Shown: positions 1 through 8,164 of the stretch, in pieces
Layout: each line of letters opens with the position of its first letter
Numbering within the stretch: position 1 is the stretch's first letter
Assembly: GCA_033577755.1 (NCBI GenBank)
Contig: JAVQXV010000036.1
Span: forward strand, 1-22,916
Direction of reading: 5' to 3'
DNA length: 22,916 nt
Source: JANWXR01 sp033577755
GTDB lineage: Bacteria; Chloroflexota; Anaerolineae; Anaerolineales; UBA6663
Notes under the pieces: model-generated
The model's database searches: none
Told to the model about the DNA's origin: nothing
Seen by the model: only the letters and a program-made list of their open reading frames with translations
Program-made: the position numbers and the translations under genes

Positions 1-19
1 TACCCATCCGCTGCCTCCG

Positions 20-1216
20 TCAATTCCCGTTCCTCAAATACTCCACCGCCCGTGCCAGCTCGGCGTCGCGGCCGTCCGTGGCCGGCGTGACCTCGATGGT
101 GGGCGTCAGGCCGACGCGGTCGAGCTGGCGGCGCGCCGGCGTGTACCATAGATTGGCGGTCACGTGGATGCTGGAGCCGTCGGATAGCTCGAAGACGTAC
201 TGCACCGAGCCTTTACCGAACGTCTTCTGCCCGATGAGGGGCGCGCGCTGCCGGTCGAGCAGGGCGCCGGCCAGAATCTCGGCGGCGCTGGCGGTGTTGG
301 CGTTTACCAGCACGGCTAAGGGTGCGGTGCTCAGCGGGCCGTTGGTCGGCGGCGCTGTGTAGGTTTTCTCGGTGCCGTCTTTGCTTCTCTCGTATAACAC
401 CACGCCTCCGTTCAGGAACAGGCCGGCGACTTCAACGGCGGAGGTGAGCAGGCCGCCGCCGTTGTTGCGCAGGTCAATCACATAACGGGTTGCGCCGCGC
501 GCCTGCAGCTCGCGCGCCGCGCGCAACAGCTCCGCCGCCGTCTTGTCGCTGAAGCGGGTCACGGTCAGCAGGCCGATGTCCGGCTGGCCGTCCACCATGC
601 GCCAGGTGACCGAGGGGATTTCGATTCTCTGGCGGGTGAGCGTGAAGGTCGCTTCTTGCCCGTCCGTCCGGCGCACGCGGAGGCGCACCGTTGTCCCCAC
701 CGGCCCGCGAATCAGCGCCGAGATTTGCTCATTGGTGGTGGCCGGCGTCACGAAGAACTCATCCACCTGCAGCAGCACGTCGCCTTCGCGCAGGCCGGCA
801 GCAGCGGCGGGCGAATCCGGGAACGGGTCGAGGGCAATCTCGTCTCGCGCGTTGCGGATAATCTCGACGCCAATGCCGCCGTACTCGCCGGCCAGCGATT
901 GCGCCTGTAACTCCGTCTGCGGCGGCTCGACGAACACCGTGTACGGGTCGCCCAGCGCATTGATGTAGCCGCGCACCAGGCCGTAATCCAGCTGCTTCTG
1001 TTCCGGCAGCGTGCCGATGTAGTTTTGCTCGATCTTGACGCGTGCCTCGTTGAAGATTGGGAACGGCGTGTCGGCGGCGCTCAGGCCGGGCAACGGCCAG
1101 CGCAGCCACGGCTCGGTGTCCGCGAAGGCGCGGGCATAGTAGCCTGCCAGGAAGGCCACGCTCAGACAGAAGGTGAAGAACAGGGTCAGGCCGACGAATT
1201 CCAGGGTGCGTTTCAT
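20..1216 (-). CDS. S41 family C-terminal processing peptidase (CtpA-like)
   Basis: Predicted membrane-anchored or secreted serine protease of the S41/CTP family, which trims C termini of envelope proteins. The start MKRTLEFVG at 1216 is chosen because it is followed at once by a hydrophobic segment (residues about 6-25, a signal anchor). The 68 extra residues of the longer reading frame are read from a repeat element and look non-coding. A PDZ domain lies at about residues 107-195 (GEYGGIGVEI to the TLTRQRIEIPS strand). The catalytic core has NANTASAAEI with nucleophile Ser310 and TFGKGSVQ with Lys335 and Gln339, matching the Ser/Lys/Gln set of E. coli Tsp. The family assignment is firm and the substrate is unknown. 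It is transcribed divergently from the histidine kinase gene across a 317-bp gap. The stop is 19 bases from the window edge, so any downstream partner is not visible. Confidence 0.93.
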   Translation of the reverse strand: MKRTLEFVGLTLFFTFCLSVAFLAGYYARAFADTEPWLRWPLPGLSAADTPFPIFNEARVKIEQNYIGTLPEQKQLDYGLVRGYINALGDPYTVFVEPPQTELQAQSLAGEYGGIGVEIIRNARDEIALDPFPDSPAAAAGLREGDVLLQVDEFFVTPATTNEQISALIRGPVGTTVRLRVRRTDGQEATFTLTRQRIEIPSVTWRMVDGQPDIGLLTVTRFSDKTAAELLRAARELQARGATRYVIDLRNNGGGLLTSAVEVAGLFLNGGVVLYERSKDGTEKTYTAPPTNGPLSTAPLAVLVNANTASAAEILAGALLDRQRAPLIGQKTFGKGSVQYVFELSDGSSIHVTANLWYTPARRQLDRVGLTPTIEVTPATDGRDAELARAVEYLRNGN

Positions 1217-1533
1217 AGCGTCGCTCGCTGCTTGGACGGCTTGCCGGTGGCGCCGGTAGCGTCCACTGCAAGAAGGATATTTCACCGCCGAGAGCGCCGA
1301 GCACGCGGAGAGATAAGGAAGAACTCTGTGCTCTGCGGTGCGTTTTTTTTTCAGAGCACTCATTGTAGCAAACGTCTCGTCCGGGCTTTGTGGCCCTGTC
1401 GGATTCGGTGAGAAGGGCATGTCCTGAGGGACGGCTCTTGGCGCTTCTCACGGCTTTCAAGGAGGCCGACCGGAGCAGCACCGAACTTTAAGCGTTTCGC
1501 GGTATCCTTTGAAAGGAAAGGACGATTTGAAGG
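1217..1533. other. 317-bp divergent intergenic region
   Basis: Gap between the S41 protease (minus) and the kinase (plus). It holds the inverted-repeat element at 1283-1351 and, near the kinase, a purine-rich stretch (AAAGGAAAGGA around 1511-1521) that may act as its ribosome binding region. A weak -10-like TATCCT lies at 1503-1508 without a convincing -35. I see no tRNA, small gene or riboswitch. Reading frames that cross the region are low-complexity and lack family similarity. Confidence 0.6.
1283..1351. repeat. Intergenic inverted-repeat element R1 with T9 tract
   Basis: The left arm begins CACCGCCGAGAGCGCC and contains three near-copies of a GCGCCGAG/CGCGGAG-type unit. The right arm is CTCTGTGCTCTGCGGTG (1324-1340), followed by nine T at 1343-1351. 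CACCGC (1283-1288) pairs with GCGGTG (1335-1340), AGCAC (1300-1304) with GTGCT (1328-1332), and AGAG (1309-1312) with CTCT (1324-1327). The architecture matches R2-R5 elsewhere in the window. It lies between divergent genes, so the hairpin plus T-tract does not terminate either of them. Confidence 0.6.
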
Positions 1534-3000
1534 ATGCTGGCCAACTGTGTACTTATAGTGGATGACCAACCGAGTAACCTGATGACGTTGGAGGCGTTAC
1601 TGGCGCCGCTCGGCTTGAACCTGGTCTGCGTGAGCGATGGCCAGGAAGCGTTGCGCCGGGCTGCCGCGCTCAAGCCCGATCTGATCCTGCTTGATGTGAT
1701 GATGCCGGGCATGGATGGCTTTGAAGTCTGCCGCCGACTGCGCGCTCACCCGGTGCTGGCCGAGGTGCCTATCATCATGGTCACCGCGCTGAATGACCGC
1801 GAATCGCTGTTGCAGGGGATCGAGGCCGGTGCCGACGACTTTATAACGAAGCCCTTCGATCGTGCGGTGCTGCGCGCTCGTGTGAAGACCATCCTGCGAC
1901 TGAACCGTTACCGCCAGCTGCTGACGGAGCGTATGCGCTTTGCCTGGGTGATGGAACAGGCAGAGGACGGCTATCTGATAGTGGCGGATAAAGGCCTTGG
2001 TGCCATTACCTACGCCAACCCGCAGGCGCGCCGTTGGCTGGGGCTGAAATCAGCCGAAGACGCGCCCCTGCCGGGAACATTCCGAGAGCGGGTGGAAAGC
2101 CGCTATCGCTGCGTGCCGGAGACCGCCTGGCAACAAGGGGAATTTCCTCAGTACTTAGTCCGTCCCGAAACCGGTCATGAGGCCGCGTTCTGGCTCGACG
2201 TAAACGTTTTTCATCCACCCGGCAGCCACGCCGCCGTGGTCCGGCTGCGCGATGTCACCCGGCAGATGGAACTGCAACGCGAGGTTTGGTCGTTCAACAC
2301 ATTGGTGACGCACAAACTGCGCACGCCGGTAAGCGGCATCGTCGGTGGGCTGGAGTTGCTGACCAAGCTCGCCAATGAGCTATCACCGGACGAACTCAGT
2401 AAACTTGCCGAACTCGCCTACCGCGATGCCGAGCGTCTGCACAACACCATCGAGGATGTCCTGCGCTATGTGCATACGCGTCATCTTACCTACCAACATG
2501 CGCCCTTCTTGTTAGGCGTACTCGAAGGGGTCGTCGCTGAGATTGCTCGCAGCCTGGAATTGGAAAATGTGCAGGTGAAGTTAGCCCCCGGTTTGGAAAC
2601 CCTCGCGGTCTGGCCGGCCCATCATTTGCTCAAGCTCATCCTGATGGAGTTGCTGGAGAACTCCAAGAAGTTTCATCCGCAGCACCGGCCCTCGATCCTC
2701 CTGGAAGTGCTTCGGCCCGAGGCGGAGGTGTCCCGGCTGCTGTTGCGGGTGATAGATGATGGTTGCTCACTAGCCGAGGAGAATCTGAAGCGCATCTGGA
2801 TTCCTTACTATCAGGTCGAAAAATCCATGACCGGCGAAGTGGCCGGTATGGGCCTTGGCCTGTCCATCGTCGCCAATCTGGTTTGGAGCGTGGGCGGAGA
2901 ATGTCGGGCTGAGAACCGGGCCGATGGTTCGGGGCTGGTCATCGAGCTGCTATTGCCGGAGGCCGAACACGACCCGGCACTCTTGGATGACGTCACTTGA
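1534..3000 (+). CDS. Receiver-PAS-histidine kinase hybrid
   Basis: Cytoplasmic two-component protein of 488 residues. An N-terminal receiver domain (about 3-122) has the acidic pocket Asp10/Asp11, phospho-acceptor Asp54 in LLDVMMPGMDG, Thr84 and Lys106 (TKPF). A PAS-like segment follows at about 135-245 (YLIV...ITYANPQARRWLGL). The HisKA dimerisation domain has H-box THKLRTPVSGI with His260. The HATPase domain has N-box ELLENSKKF (Asn376) and G2 box GMGLGLSIV. There are no membrane segments and no DNA-binding output, so it probably relays or integrates signals as a receiver-first kinase. Two deviations are visible. The residue after His260 is Lys instead of the usual Glu/Asp, and the G1 box reads DDGCS rather than DxGxG. 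No partner regulator lies next to it. Family is sure; input and target are unknown. Confidence 0.92.
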   Translation: MLANCVLIVDDQPSNLMTLEALLAPLGLNLVCVSDGQEALRRAAALKPDLILLDVMMPGMDGFEVCRRLRAHPVLAEVPIIMVTALNDRESLLQGIEAGADDFITKPFDRAVLRARVKTILRLNRYRQLLTERMRFAWVMEQAEDGYLIVADKGLGAITYANPQARRWLGLKSAEDAPLPGTFRERVESRYRCVPETAWQQGEFPQYLVRPETGHEAAFWLDVNVFHPPGSHAAVVRLRDVTRQMELQREVWSFNTLVTHKLRTPVSGIVGGLELLTKLANELSPDELSKLAELAYRDAERLHNTIEDVLRYVHTRHLTYQHAPFLLGVLEGVVAEIARSLELENVQVKLAPGLETLAVWPAHHLLKLILMELLENSKKFHPQHRPSILLEVLRPEAEVSRLLLRVIDDGCSLAEENLKRIWIPYYQVEKSMTGEVAGMGLGLSIVANLVWSVGGECRAENRADGSGLVIELLLPEAEHDPALLDDVT

Positions 3001-3008
3001 CTTTTGCA

Positions 3009-3105
3009 ATGGAAAAGGCTCCACAGGCCTGCTCCTCGTGAAGCTAGGTGCGATACAATACGCCGGAGACGTACCTATGATGGAAAAGGCTCCACAGGCC
3101 TGCTC
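3009..3105. repeat. 26-bp direct repeat (partial terminator duplication)
   Basis: The 26 bases at 3009-3034 (starting ATGGAAAAGGCTCC) recur exactly at 3080-3105, a shift of 71 bp. The second copy is the left part of the perfect hairpin at 3085-3119. The first copy can form only a shorter imperfect hairpin (GCTCCAC at 3018-3024 with GTGAAGC at 3038-3044, one mismatch). It looks like a local duplication in which one copy has decayed. Confidence 0.8.
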
Positions 3106-3119
3106 TTTGTGGAGCCTTT
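3085..3119. terminator. Bidirectional hairpin terminator
   Basis: A perfect 12-bp stem, AAAGGCTCCACA (3085-3096) with TGTGGAGCCTTT (3108-3119), and an 11-nt loop. It lies between the convergent kinase gene (ends 3000) and LCP gene (ends 3143), where a shared terminator is expected. The U-tract is weak on both strands: three T at the stem end on plus, and TTTT before CC on minus. The hairpin is certain; the terminator role is inferred from position. Confidence 0.7.
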
Positions 3120-3142
3120 GCTTCTCTGACAGTCGCGCTCGC

Positions 3143-5302
3143 TCACTCTCCAGGAGCCGGCTCCAAGACCAGCACGCCCCAAGTGCGTGGGTCACGTAGC
3201 CGGGCGCCCTTCACGTTCGTGGTCTGGGTCTCCTGCTCGGGCGCGCCGGGCGTATCGTCATCGTTGACGGCCAGCACGAAGGCGAAGCCCTCGCCGGCGA
3301 ACGGCGTCAGCTTGAGCACCGACCAGGGCACGGCGGCCTCCAGCGCATAGCCGCCCTCCACAGGCTGCGCCGCAATCAGAGCATCCCGGATCGGACCCCG
3401 GCGCTCGTGTGGCCACCACAGATAGGCCTCCGGCGTGCCGCCGCTGCTCAGGTCACCGGCGGAGAGGCCGATTTGGAACTCGCGTTCGGTCAACTGCTCG
3501 CCCCGGTTGCCGGGGTCAACGCCGATCCACAGTTCCAGGCTATCGCCCTTATAGAGCAATTCGCCCGTCGCGGCCTGCACGAGCGCATCGTCTTTCACCT
3601 TCAGCGCCAGATACAGATACCGGTCGTCCCAAGCGATGTTCCAGGAAGCCGATAAATCTTTGCCGTCTGCACGGTTCTGCCCGCCGAAGGTGGGCTGGTT
3701 GGAGGCGTACACCAGCGCCGTCCATTCCGCCAGGTCACCGTCCACGCGGGGCGGTGGCTCCAGCACGCGCGCGGCCCGCACCGGTTCGCCTGCCCCGACC
3801 GCCACAACACCCGGCTCCGGCGTCGGCGTTTCGCGCACGATGTACTGCGGCTTGACGCAGGGGTTGTAGTCCGCGCCCAGCACTACGCGGTACGGGTAGG
3901 GTGCGTTCGGGTCGGGGGCGACAATGACGTTAGCGTCGCTTACGTTGAGCGCACGCTGCAGCTCGGCGCGGATGGAGCCTTTGGGGCTGGTAGTGAAATC
4001 GTAAATCGTGGTTGTAGCATAATCGGTGCGGTCTGCCCGGCCACGCACCGATGTGAGACCGGCCCAGTTCAGGTTGTCCTCGGCCAATATCAGGAACGCG
4101 CTATTGGTCGTGCCGTTCCAGACTTCTACCGTCGGGCCGGAGCGCACCAGCATGTTCTGCGGTGGGGGCTGAAAGGCCTCGGCCAGCAGAGCGCTGATGG
4201 CGTTGCGGTCGGGCAGCAGCACATTGGCGCCCTGCGGCGTGGTCCACGGCCAGACGTGGTCGCGGCCGATGAAGCGACTCTTGATTCGGGCGCGGTCGAG
4301 TTTGGCGGCCAACGGCACGAACTGCAACACGTCGCCCAGGCCGAGGTCGGTGTCCACAATCTGAATATACTGTTGATACAGCTCCGGCACCCGGGCGAGC
4401 ATGTTGAGCTGTAGGGCTTTCTCCAGCATGGCGCGCAGCACCTGATGCTGGCGGCGTGAACGGTCATAGTCGCTGCTGCGCTTGCGTGAGCGCGCATACC
4501 AGAGCGCCAAGTCGCCGTCCATGTGTTGCACGCCGACCTCCACCGTGTACAACTCCCAGTTGTTCGCGTCCTGAACATCCACCGTCGGGTCATAGGGGTT
4601 CTTCAGCCGCCAGTCCTGCATGGCGCAGCTCACGGGTACCTCCACACCGCCGAGGGTGTCAATCACCTGCTTAAAGCCGCTGAAGTCAATGCGTGCCCAG
4701 CCGTGGATGGGGATGCCGAGGTTGTACAGAATGGTCTGCTCAAGCAAGGCCACGCCGCCGCCCGGATAGTTAATCGAGTCGCCATAGCCGGCGGCGGTGT
4801 TAATCCGATTCATCGTCCAGCCGGGGATGTAGACGAACAGGTCGCGCGGGATGGTGAGCAGCGTGACCGAGTTCGCCTTCTTGTTGATCGAGACGACGAT
4901 CAGTACATCGGTACGATAGCTCTTGCTGTCACGGGCCGTGTCGCGCCCGATGAGCAAAATGTTGACGATGTCCTTTTCCAGAAACAGCTGCGGCATCGGC
5001 TCAGGGATGGGTGTGACGTGCGTGGCGTACGGGTTGGGCGTGGTGACGCCCAGCGTCGGGTCAATGCCGGGGCGAGCGGTCGGCGTGGCGGTGGCGGGTT
5101 CGGTGGGAGCGGAGGTCACGCCGGCCGCCGGCGTCTCCATGCCGGAGTAGGCCGGTGAGGGTGTGCTGCTCGGCGGCAGCGTCCAGGTCGGCACCGGCGT
5201 GCGGTTTGGCGCGATGACGATGATGCGCGGCGTGGGTGTGGTGGTGGCACAGGAGGAGAGGAGCAAAGCAGACAGTAGAAAGTAGACAGTTAGCCGTCTC
5301 AT
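3143..5302 (-). CDS. LytR-CpsA-Psr (LCP) lipoprotein with LytR_C and C-terminal CBM9-like domain
   Basis: Predicted extracytoplasmic lipoprotein of 719 residues. A signal peptide ends in lipobox LLSSC (Cys18). A Thr/Pro-rich linker follows to about residue 105. The LCP catalytic domain (about 112-345) shows NILLIGRDT, TIPRD (Arg153, Asp154), NRINTAAG and the R-rich YARSRKRSSDYDRSRRQHQV-type signature around 269-288. LCP enzymes transfer undecaprenyl-linked glycopolymers to peptidoglycan. A LytR C-terminal domain (about 390-437, TVEVWNGTTN) comes next. A second linker leads to a CBM9/DOMON-like beta-sandwich at about 515-715, with RVDGDLAEW, AWDDRYLYLALKVKDD, GDSLELWIG and ALEAAVPWSVL. The domain order is clear. 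The sugar-binding role of the last domain is inferred from family resemblance. A -10-like TACAAT (minus strand, 5317-5312) lies only 9 bp before the ATG. Standard LCP proteins are about 300-450 residues, so this one is unusually long. Confidence 0.9.
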   Translation of the reverse strand: MRRLTVYFLLSALLLSSCATTTPTPRIIVIAPNRTPVPTWTLPPSSTPSPAYSGMETPAAGVTSAPTEPATATPTARPGIDPTLGVTTPNPYATHVTPIPEPMPQLFLEKDIVNILLIGRDTARDSKSYRTDVLIVVSINKKANSVTLLTIPRDLFVYIPGWTMNRINTAAGYGDSINYPGGGVALLEQTILYNLGIPIHGWARIDFSGFKQVIDTLGGVEVPVSCAMQDWRLKNPYDPTVDVQDANNWELYTVEVGVQHMDGDLALWYARSRKRSSDYDRSRRQHQVLRAMLEKALQLNMLARVPELYQQYIQIVDTDLGLGDVLQFVPLAAKLDRARIKSRFIGRDHVWPWTTPQGANVLLPDRNAISALLAEAFQPPPQNMLVRSGPTVEVWNGTTNSAFLILAEDNLNWAGLTSVRGRADRTDYATTTIYDFTTSPKGSIRAELQRALNVSDANVIVAPDPNAPYPYRVVLGADYNPCVKPQYIVRETPTPEPGVVAVGAGEPVRAARVLEPPPRVDGDLAEWTALVYASNQPTFGGQNRADGKDLSASWNIAWDDRYLYLALKVKDDALVQAATGELLYKGDSLELWIGVDPGNRGEQLTEREFQIGLSAGDLSSGGTPEAYLWWPHERRGPIRDALIAAQPVEGGYALEAAVPWSVLKLTPFAGEGFAFVLAVNDDDTPGAPEQETQTTNVKGARLRDPRTWGVLVLEPAPGE

Positions 5303-5462
5303 GGCATGGTTATTGTACCGGTGGGTTATTACCTCGCCTGCATCGGCAAGTTACGATTCGGTAACAGTCATCAATCTTTAGTCTTCAATCATCCCTCGCA
5401 CCCCACACTCTAGCCTTCCCATTGTAACTGACCTATACTCTTGCCACCGAAGGAGACACATC
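5303..5462. promoter_or_regulatory. Divergent promoter region LCP / M23 peptidase
   Basis: A 160-bp gap between divergent genes. On plus, TATACT (5434-5439) is a plausible -10 for the M23 gene, followed by Shine-Dalgarno AAGGAG (about 5450-5455) 7 nt before ATG 5463. On minus, TACAAT (5317-5312) is a candidate -10 for the LCP gene. Neither has a convincing -35. The middle (about 5368-5392) has loose CAATCTT/CAATCAT-type repeats like those at 13745-13775. Confidence 0.4.
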
Positions 5463-7484
5463 ATGGGCCAACCGAACTTTTACGATGGACGTCTCTCGTT
5501 GGTGTACTGGACGCCGCGCTCTATCGTTGAGACCACCATCGCTCAGTTCGCCGACTCGCTGCGCAATGGCGCGCCGAACATCAACGGCGTAATGGTCAAG
5601 ACCAACAACGGCGCCGTCTGGCAGGGCGCGTTCGACTCCAGCAAGCCCAACCTGAACATCAACTCCACCGCCGACGTGCAGCGCTGGGTGGACACGCTGG
5701 CATCGAGGGGACTGGAGACCCACGTCTGGGGCGTGGTGCGCGGCATCAGCGGCAGCGTGCAGGCGGAAATTGACCGCTTTGTACAGATTGCGCAGGTGAC
5801 CGGCGTCAAGTCGCTGCTGCTCGACCTGGAGGAAGGCCCGGCTTACTTCGTCGGCGACCAAAACGCGGCGCGGCAGATCGCCCAAGGGCTGCGTAACCGT
5901 CTCGGCCCGACGTTTCACATCGGCCTGATCTTCGACTATCGCAGCAACCGCCCACAACGGCTGTGGGTGACGACCATCTGGCTACCGTACATAGACAGCC
6001 TCCATCCGATGGTCTATCACTACCACTTCGGCCAGAGCGCGCAGACGGCGCTGACCAACTGTTACAACGTCGTTGGCGGCTGGGGCAAGCCGGTGTATCC
6101 GATGCTACAGGGCTACTCGCCGGGCGGCACCATCGGCCTGTACCCGGCCAGTGACATCCCGCTCACCGCCAATCTCGCCATCAACAACTTCGGCGCGCGC
6201 GGCCTCTCGTGGTACCGCTATGGGCGCGGTTTGAGCATCCCCGATGAGGGGCTGGGTGCGGCAGAGTTGCCGGAAGTAGCGAAGGTACAATTGCCCGCCG
6301 CACCGCCACCCCCTCCCCCGCCTCCCCCGCCGCCGTTCATCGTTGGCCGCCCGCCCATCTCGCCGGATGCACCGCCGCAACTTACAATCGTTGACCCCGA
6401 CAACGAGCGCACCGGCGAGTTCAGTGTCAATTACTACGACGACCCGGCCACACTCAGCCCGCTATGGAAGGTGGCGCTGGACGTGAACGGGCGTCCGTAT
6501 GTCTACCGGCCCGCCTCGTACAACGTGCAGACGCTGTACGTCAGCTACGTGCCGCGCCTGATCGGACGGGGCCGCTACTTCATCGAAGCCTTCATTCCGG
6601 CGCAGAACGCCTACGCGCCGGACGTGCACTACGTCATCGTGGATTATCCCGGCGGAATCCGGCGCGAGACAACGGTGGTTCTTGACCAGAACCGCTACAA
6701 CAATGAGTGGGTGACGTTACAGGGCAATATCATCAACGGCGTGCCCGGCGGCCCGCTCGTCAGCCAGTTCGAGCTCGACCCCCGGCGCGGCGATGCCGGT
6801 CGCGTCAACGTGGCAGACATCACCTTTGTTAACCCGGCCACCCATCCCTCCCGCCGGTTCGAAATCACCTTTGGCGCTATTCGCTGGCGGCCGGTGGAGA
6901 CGGCGGCGCTCTCGCCCACGCTGGAGTTCGATGCGCCGGTGGGCACTGAAGAAGAACGGCGCGGGCCAATCCCGACCGGGCGACGCACGGTGGGCGGCTT
7001 TCAGTTTTGGGTCGGCAACTGGTTCGACGCGAATCCCATCGGCACCCGTTACCGGCTGGGCAGCGGCTGGGCCGTGCACACCGGCGCCGACCTGAACCTC
7101 GACGGCAGCGTCACCGCCGATAAGGATGCGCCGGTGTATGCCATCGGCTACGGCCTCGTCTTGTGGGCACGACGATTAAGCACCGGCTGGGGCAATGTCA
7201 TCGTTATTGAACATCCCATCCCCGGCGAACAACGTTTGGCCTGGGCACGCTATGCGCACGTCAATAACCTGATGGTGAAGGAGGGCCAGCTTGTGCAGCG
7301 CGGCCAGCAGCTCTGCACCATCGGCGAGTACGCACCCAACAACTATCACCTGCACTTCGACATCACCCTCGACCCCATCCTGCGCAGCACGCCCGGCCAC
7401 TGGCCCGGCGACAACCGCGAGCTGGTGCTCAGCATCTATCAGGACCCGCTGGAGTTCATCCGCAAATACCACGTGGTAAGATAA
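5463..7484 (+). CDS. Multidomain M23 metallopeptidase with barrel-like and golvesin-like domains
   Basis: A 673-residue protein. The C-terminal LytM/M23 domain (about 530-640) has an intact zinc site: HTGAD with His539 and Asp543, YAH with His599, and HLHF with His629 and His631. It is predicted to cut peptide cross-links of peptidoglycan. Residues about 1-258 look like an alpha/beta barrel of glycoside-hydrolase type (strands such as SLVYW, LLLDLEEGP, FHIGLIFDY, SLHPMVYHY, GLSWYRYG), with Asp121/Glu123 a possible acid site; this is inference. A linker of 11 consecutive prolines (281-291) follows. Then comes a beta-sandwich (about 305-470) resembling golvesin C-terminal domains (RYFIEAFIPAQ...NEWVTLQGNI...VNVADITF). 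No signal peptide is visible at the well-supported start (AAGGAG 7 nt upstream), which is odd for a wall hydrolase. Its last codons were copied along with the following Uma2 gene. Confidence 0.88.
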   Translation: MGQPNFYDGRLSLVYWTPRSIVETTIAQFADSLRNGAPNINGVMVKTNNGAVWQGAFDSSKPNLNINSTADVQRWVDTLASRGLETHVWGVVRGISGSVQAEIDRFVQIAQVTGVKSLLLDLEEGPAYFVGDQNAARQIAQGLRNRLGPTFHIGLIFDYRSNRPQRLWVTTIWLPYIDSLHPMVYHYHFGQSAQTALTNCYNVVGGWGKPVYPMLQGYSPGGTIGLYPASDIPLTANLAINNFGARGLSWYRYGRGLSIPDEGLGAAELPEVAKVQLPAAPPPPPPPPPPPFIVGRPPISPDAPPQLTIVDPDNERTGEFSVNYYDDPATLSPLWKVALDVNGRPYVYRPASYNVQTLYVSYVPRLIGRGRYFIEAFIPAQNAYAPDVHYVIVDYPGGIRRETTVVLDQNRYNNEWVTLQGNIINGVPGGPLVSQFELDPRRGDAGRVNVADITFVNPATHPSRRFEITFGAIRWRPVETAALSPTLEFDAPVGTEEERRGPIPTGRRTVGGFQFWVGNWFDANPIGTRYRLGSGWAVHTGADLNLDGSVTADKDAPVYAIGYGLVLWARRLSTGWGNVIVIEHPIPGEQRLAWARYAHVNNLMVKEGQLVQRGQQLCTIGEYAPNNYHLHFDITLDPILRSTPGHWPGDNRELVLSIYQDPLEFIRKYHVVR

Positions 7485-7506
7485 CGGCCAGAGGCCCTGA
7501 CCATGA
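7459..7506. repeat. Duplicated segment, copy 1 (5' flank of Uma2 gene 1)
   Basis: These 48 bases are identical to 9126-9173, an offset of exactly 1667. They contain the last 26 bases of the M23 coding sequence (RKYHVVR and stop), the short spacer and the ATG of the Uma2 gene. Only copy 1 has an intact M23 gene upstream, which marks it as the ancestral position. Confidence 0.95.
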
Positions 7507-8105
7507 CCACTAAGCCTGAGATCGAGACGCCGGAGTACGTCTGGGACATCGCCAGACTTTTTCCGCCCCAGGGCTACTGGACGGAAGCCGCTTTCCTGGC
7601 GCTGCCCGACTCGACGCGCCTGCTCGAACTCCGCGACGGCAAACTAGGGGTCATCGAAATGCCAACCGACCTGCACCAGCATATCCTCGGGCAACTGTTT
7701 GGCTTTATCTGGCAGTACCTGCGACGCACTCGAATCGGCGTCGTCCGCTCGGCGGGCATCCGGGTGCGCCTGCGGCCCGGCCTGATCCGTGAACCCGACA
7801 TCGTGTTCGTGACCAACGCTCACGCCGACCGGATAGGCGAGCAGGTGTGGGGGCCGCCCGACCTCGTCGTCGAGATTCACTCCGCAGGCACGCGCGAGAC
7901 TGACCGCGTGGACAAGTTCCGCGAGTATGCCGAAGCCGGCATCGCCGAGTACTGGATGGTGGAGCCGGAGACCGAGACCGTCGAGGTGTACGAGCTGCGC
8001 GACGGCGCTTACGCCCTGCGCGGCGCGTTCCGCCCCGGCGACACCCTCACTTCCGGCCTGCTCCCCGGCCTCGATTTGCCCGTCGCCGAAGTGTTTGCGG
8101 CCTGA
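7503..8105 (+). CDS. Uma2 family (DUF820) PD-(D/E)XK endonuclease, copy 1
   Basis: A 200-residue protein, the usual length of this restriction-endonuclease-like family. Expected catalytic residues are Asp99 in IREPDIVF, Glu124 in PDLVVEIHS, and Lys138 in DRVDKFREYAEAGIAEYW. The C-terminal strand EVYELRDGAY is typical. Biological function is unknown for most members, which are expanded in cyanobacteria and Chloroflexota. The gene begins 18 bp after the M23 stop and may be co-transcribed with it. Codons 119-200 are almost identical in DNA to the second copy at 9170 (four synonymous changes), whereas about codons 28-118 are strongly different. Confidence 0.88.
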   Translation: MTTKPEIETPEYVWDIARLFPPQGYWTEAAFLALPDSTRLLELRDGKLGVIEMPTDLHQHILGQLFGFIWQYLRRTRIGVVRSAGIRVRLRPGLIREPDIVFVTNAHADRIGEQVWGPPDLVVEIHSAGTRETDRVDKFREYAEAGIAEYWMVEPETETVEVYELRDGAYALRGAFRPGDTLTSGLLPGLDLPVAEVFAA

Positions 8106-8164
8106 AGCGCTCAGGCAAATTCAAAGCGGACAATTCTATTGCCCCAAAAAACGGAGGCTAACCG

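Noticed and set aside
1341..1351. T9 tract as the terminator of a gene
   Set aside because: It lies between divergent genes, so no known transcript would end there. Kept only as part of repeat R1.
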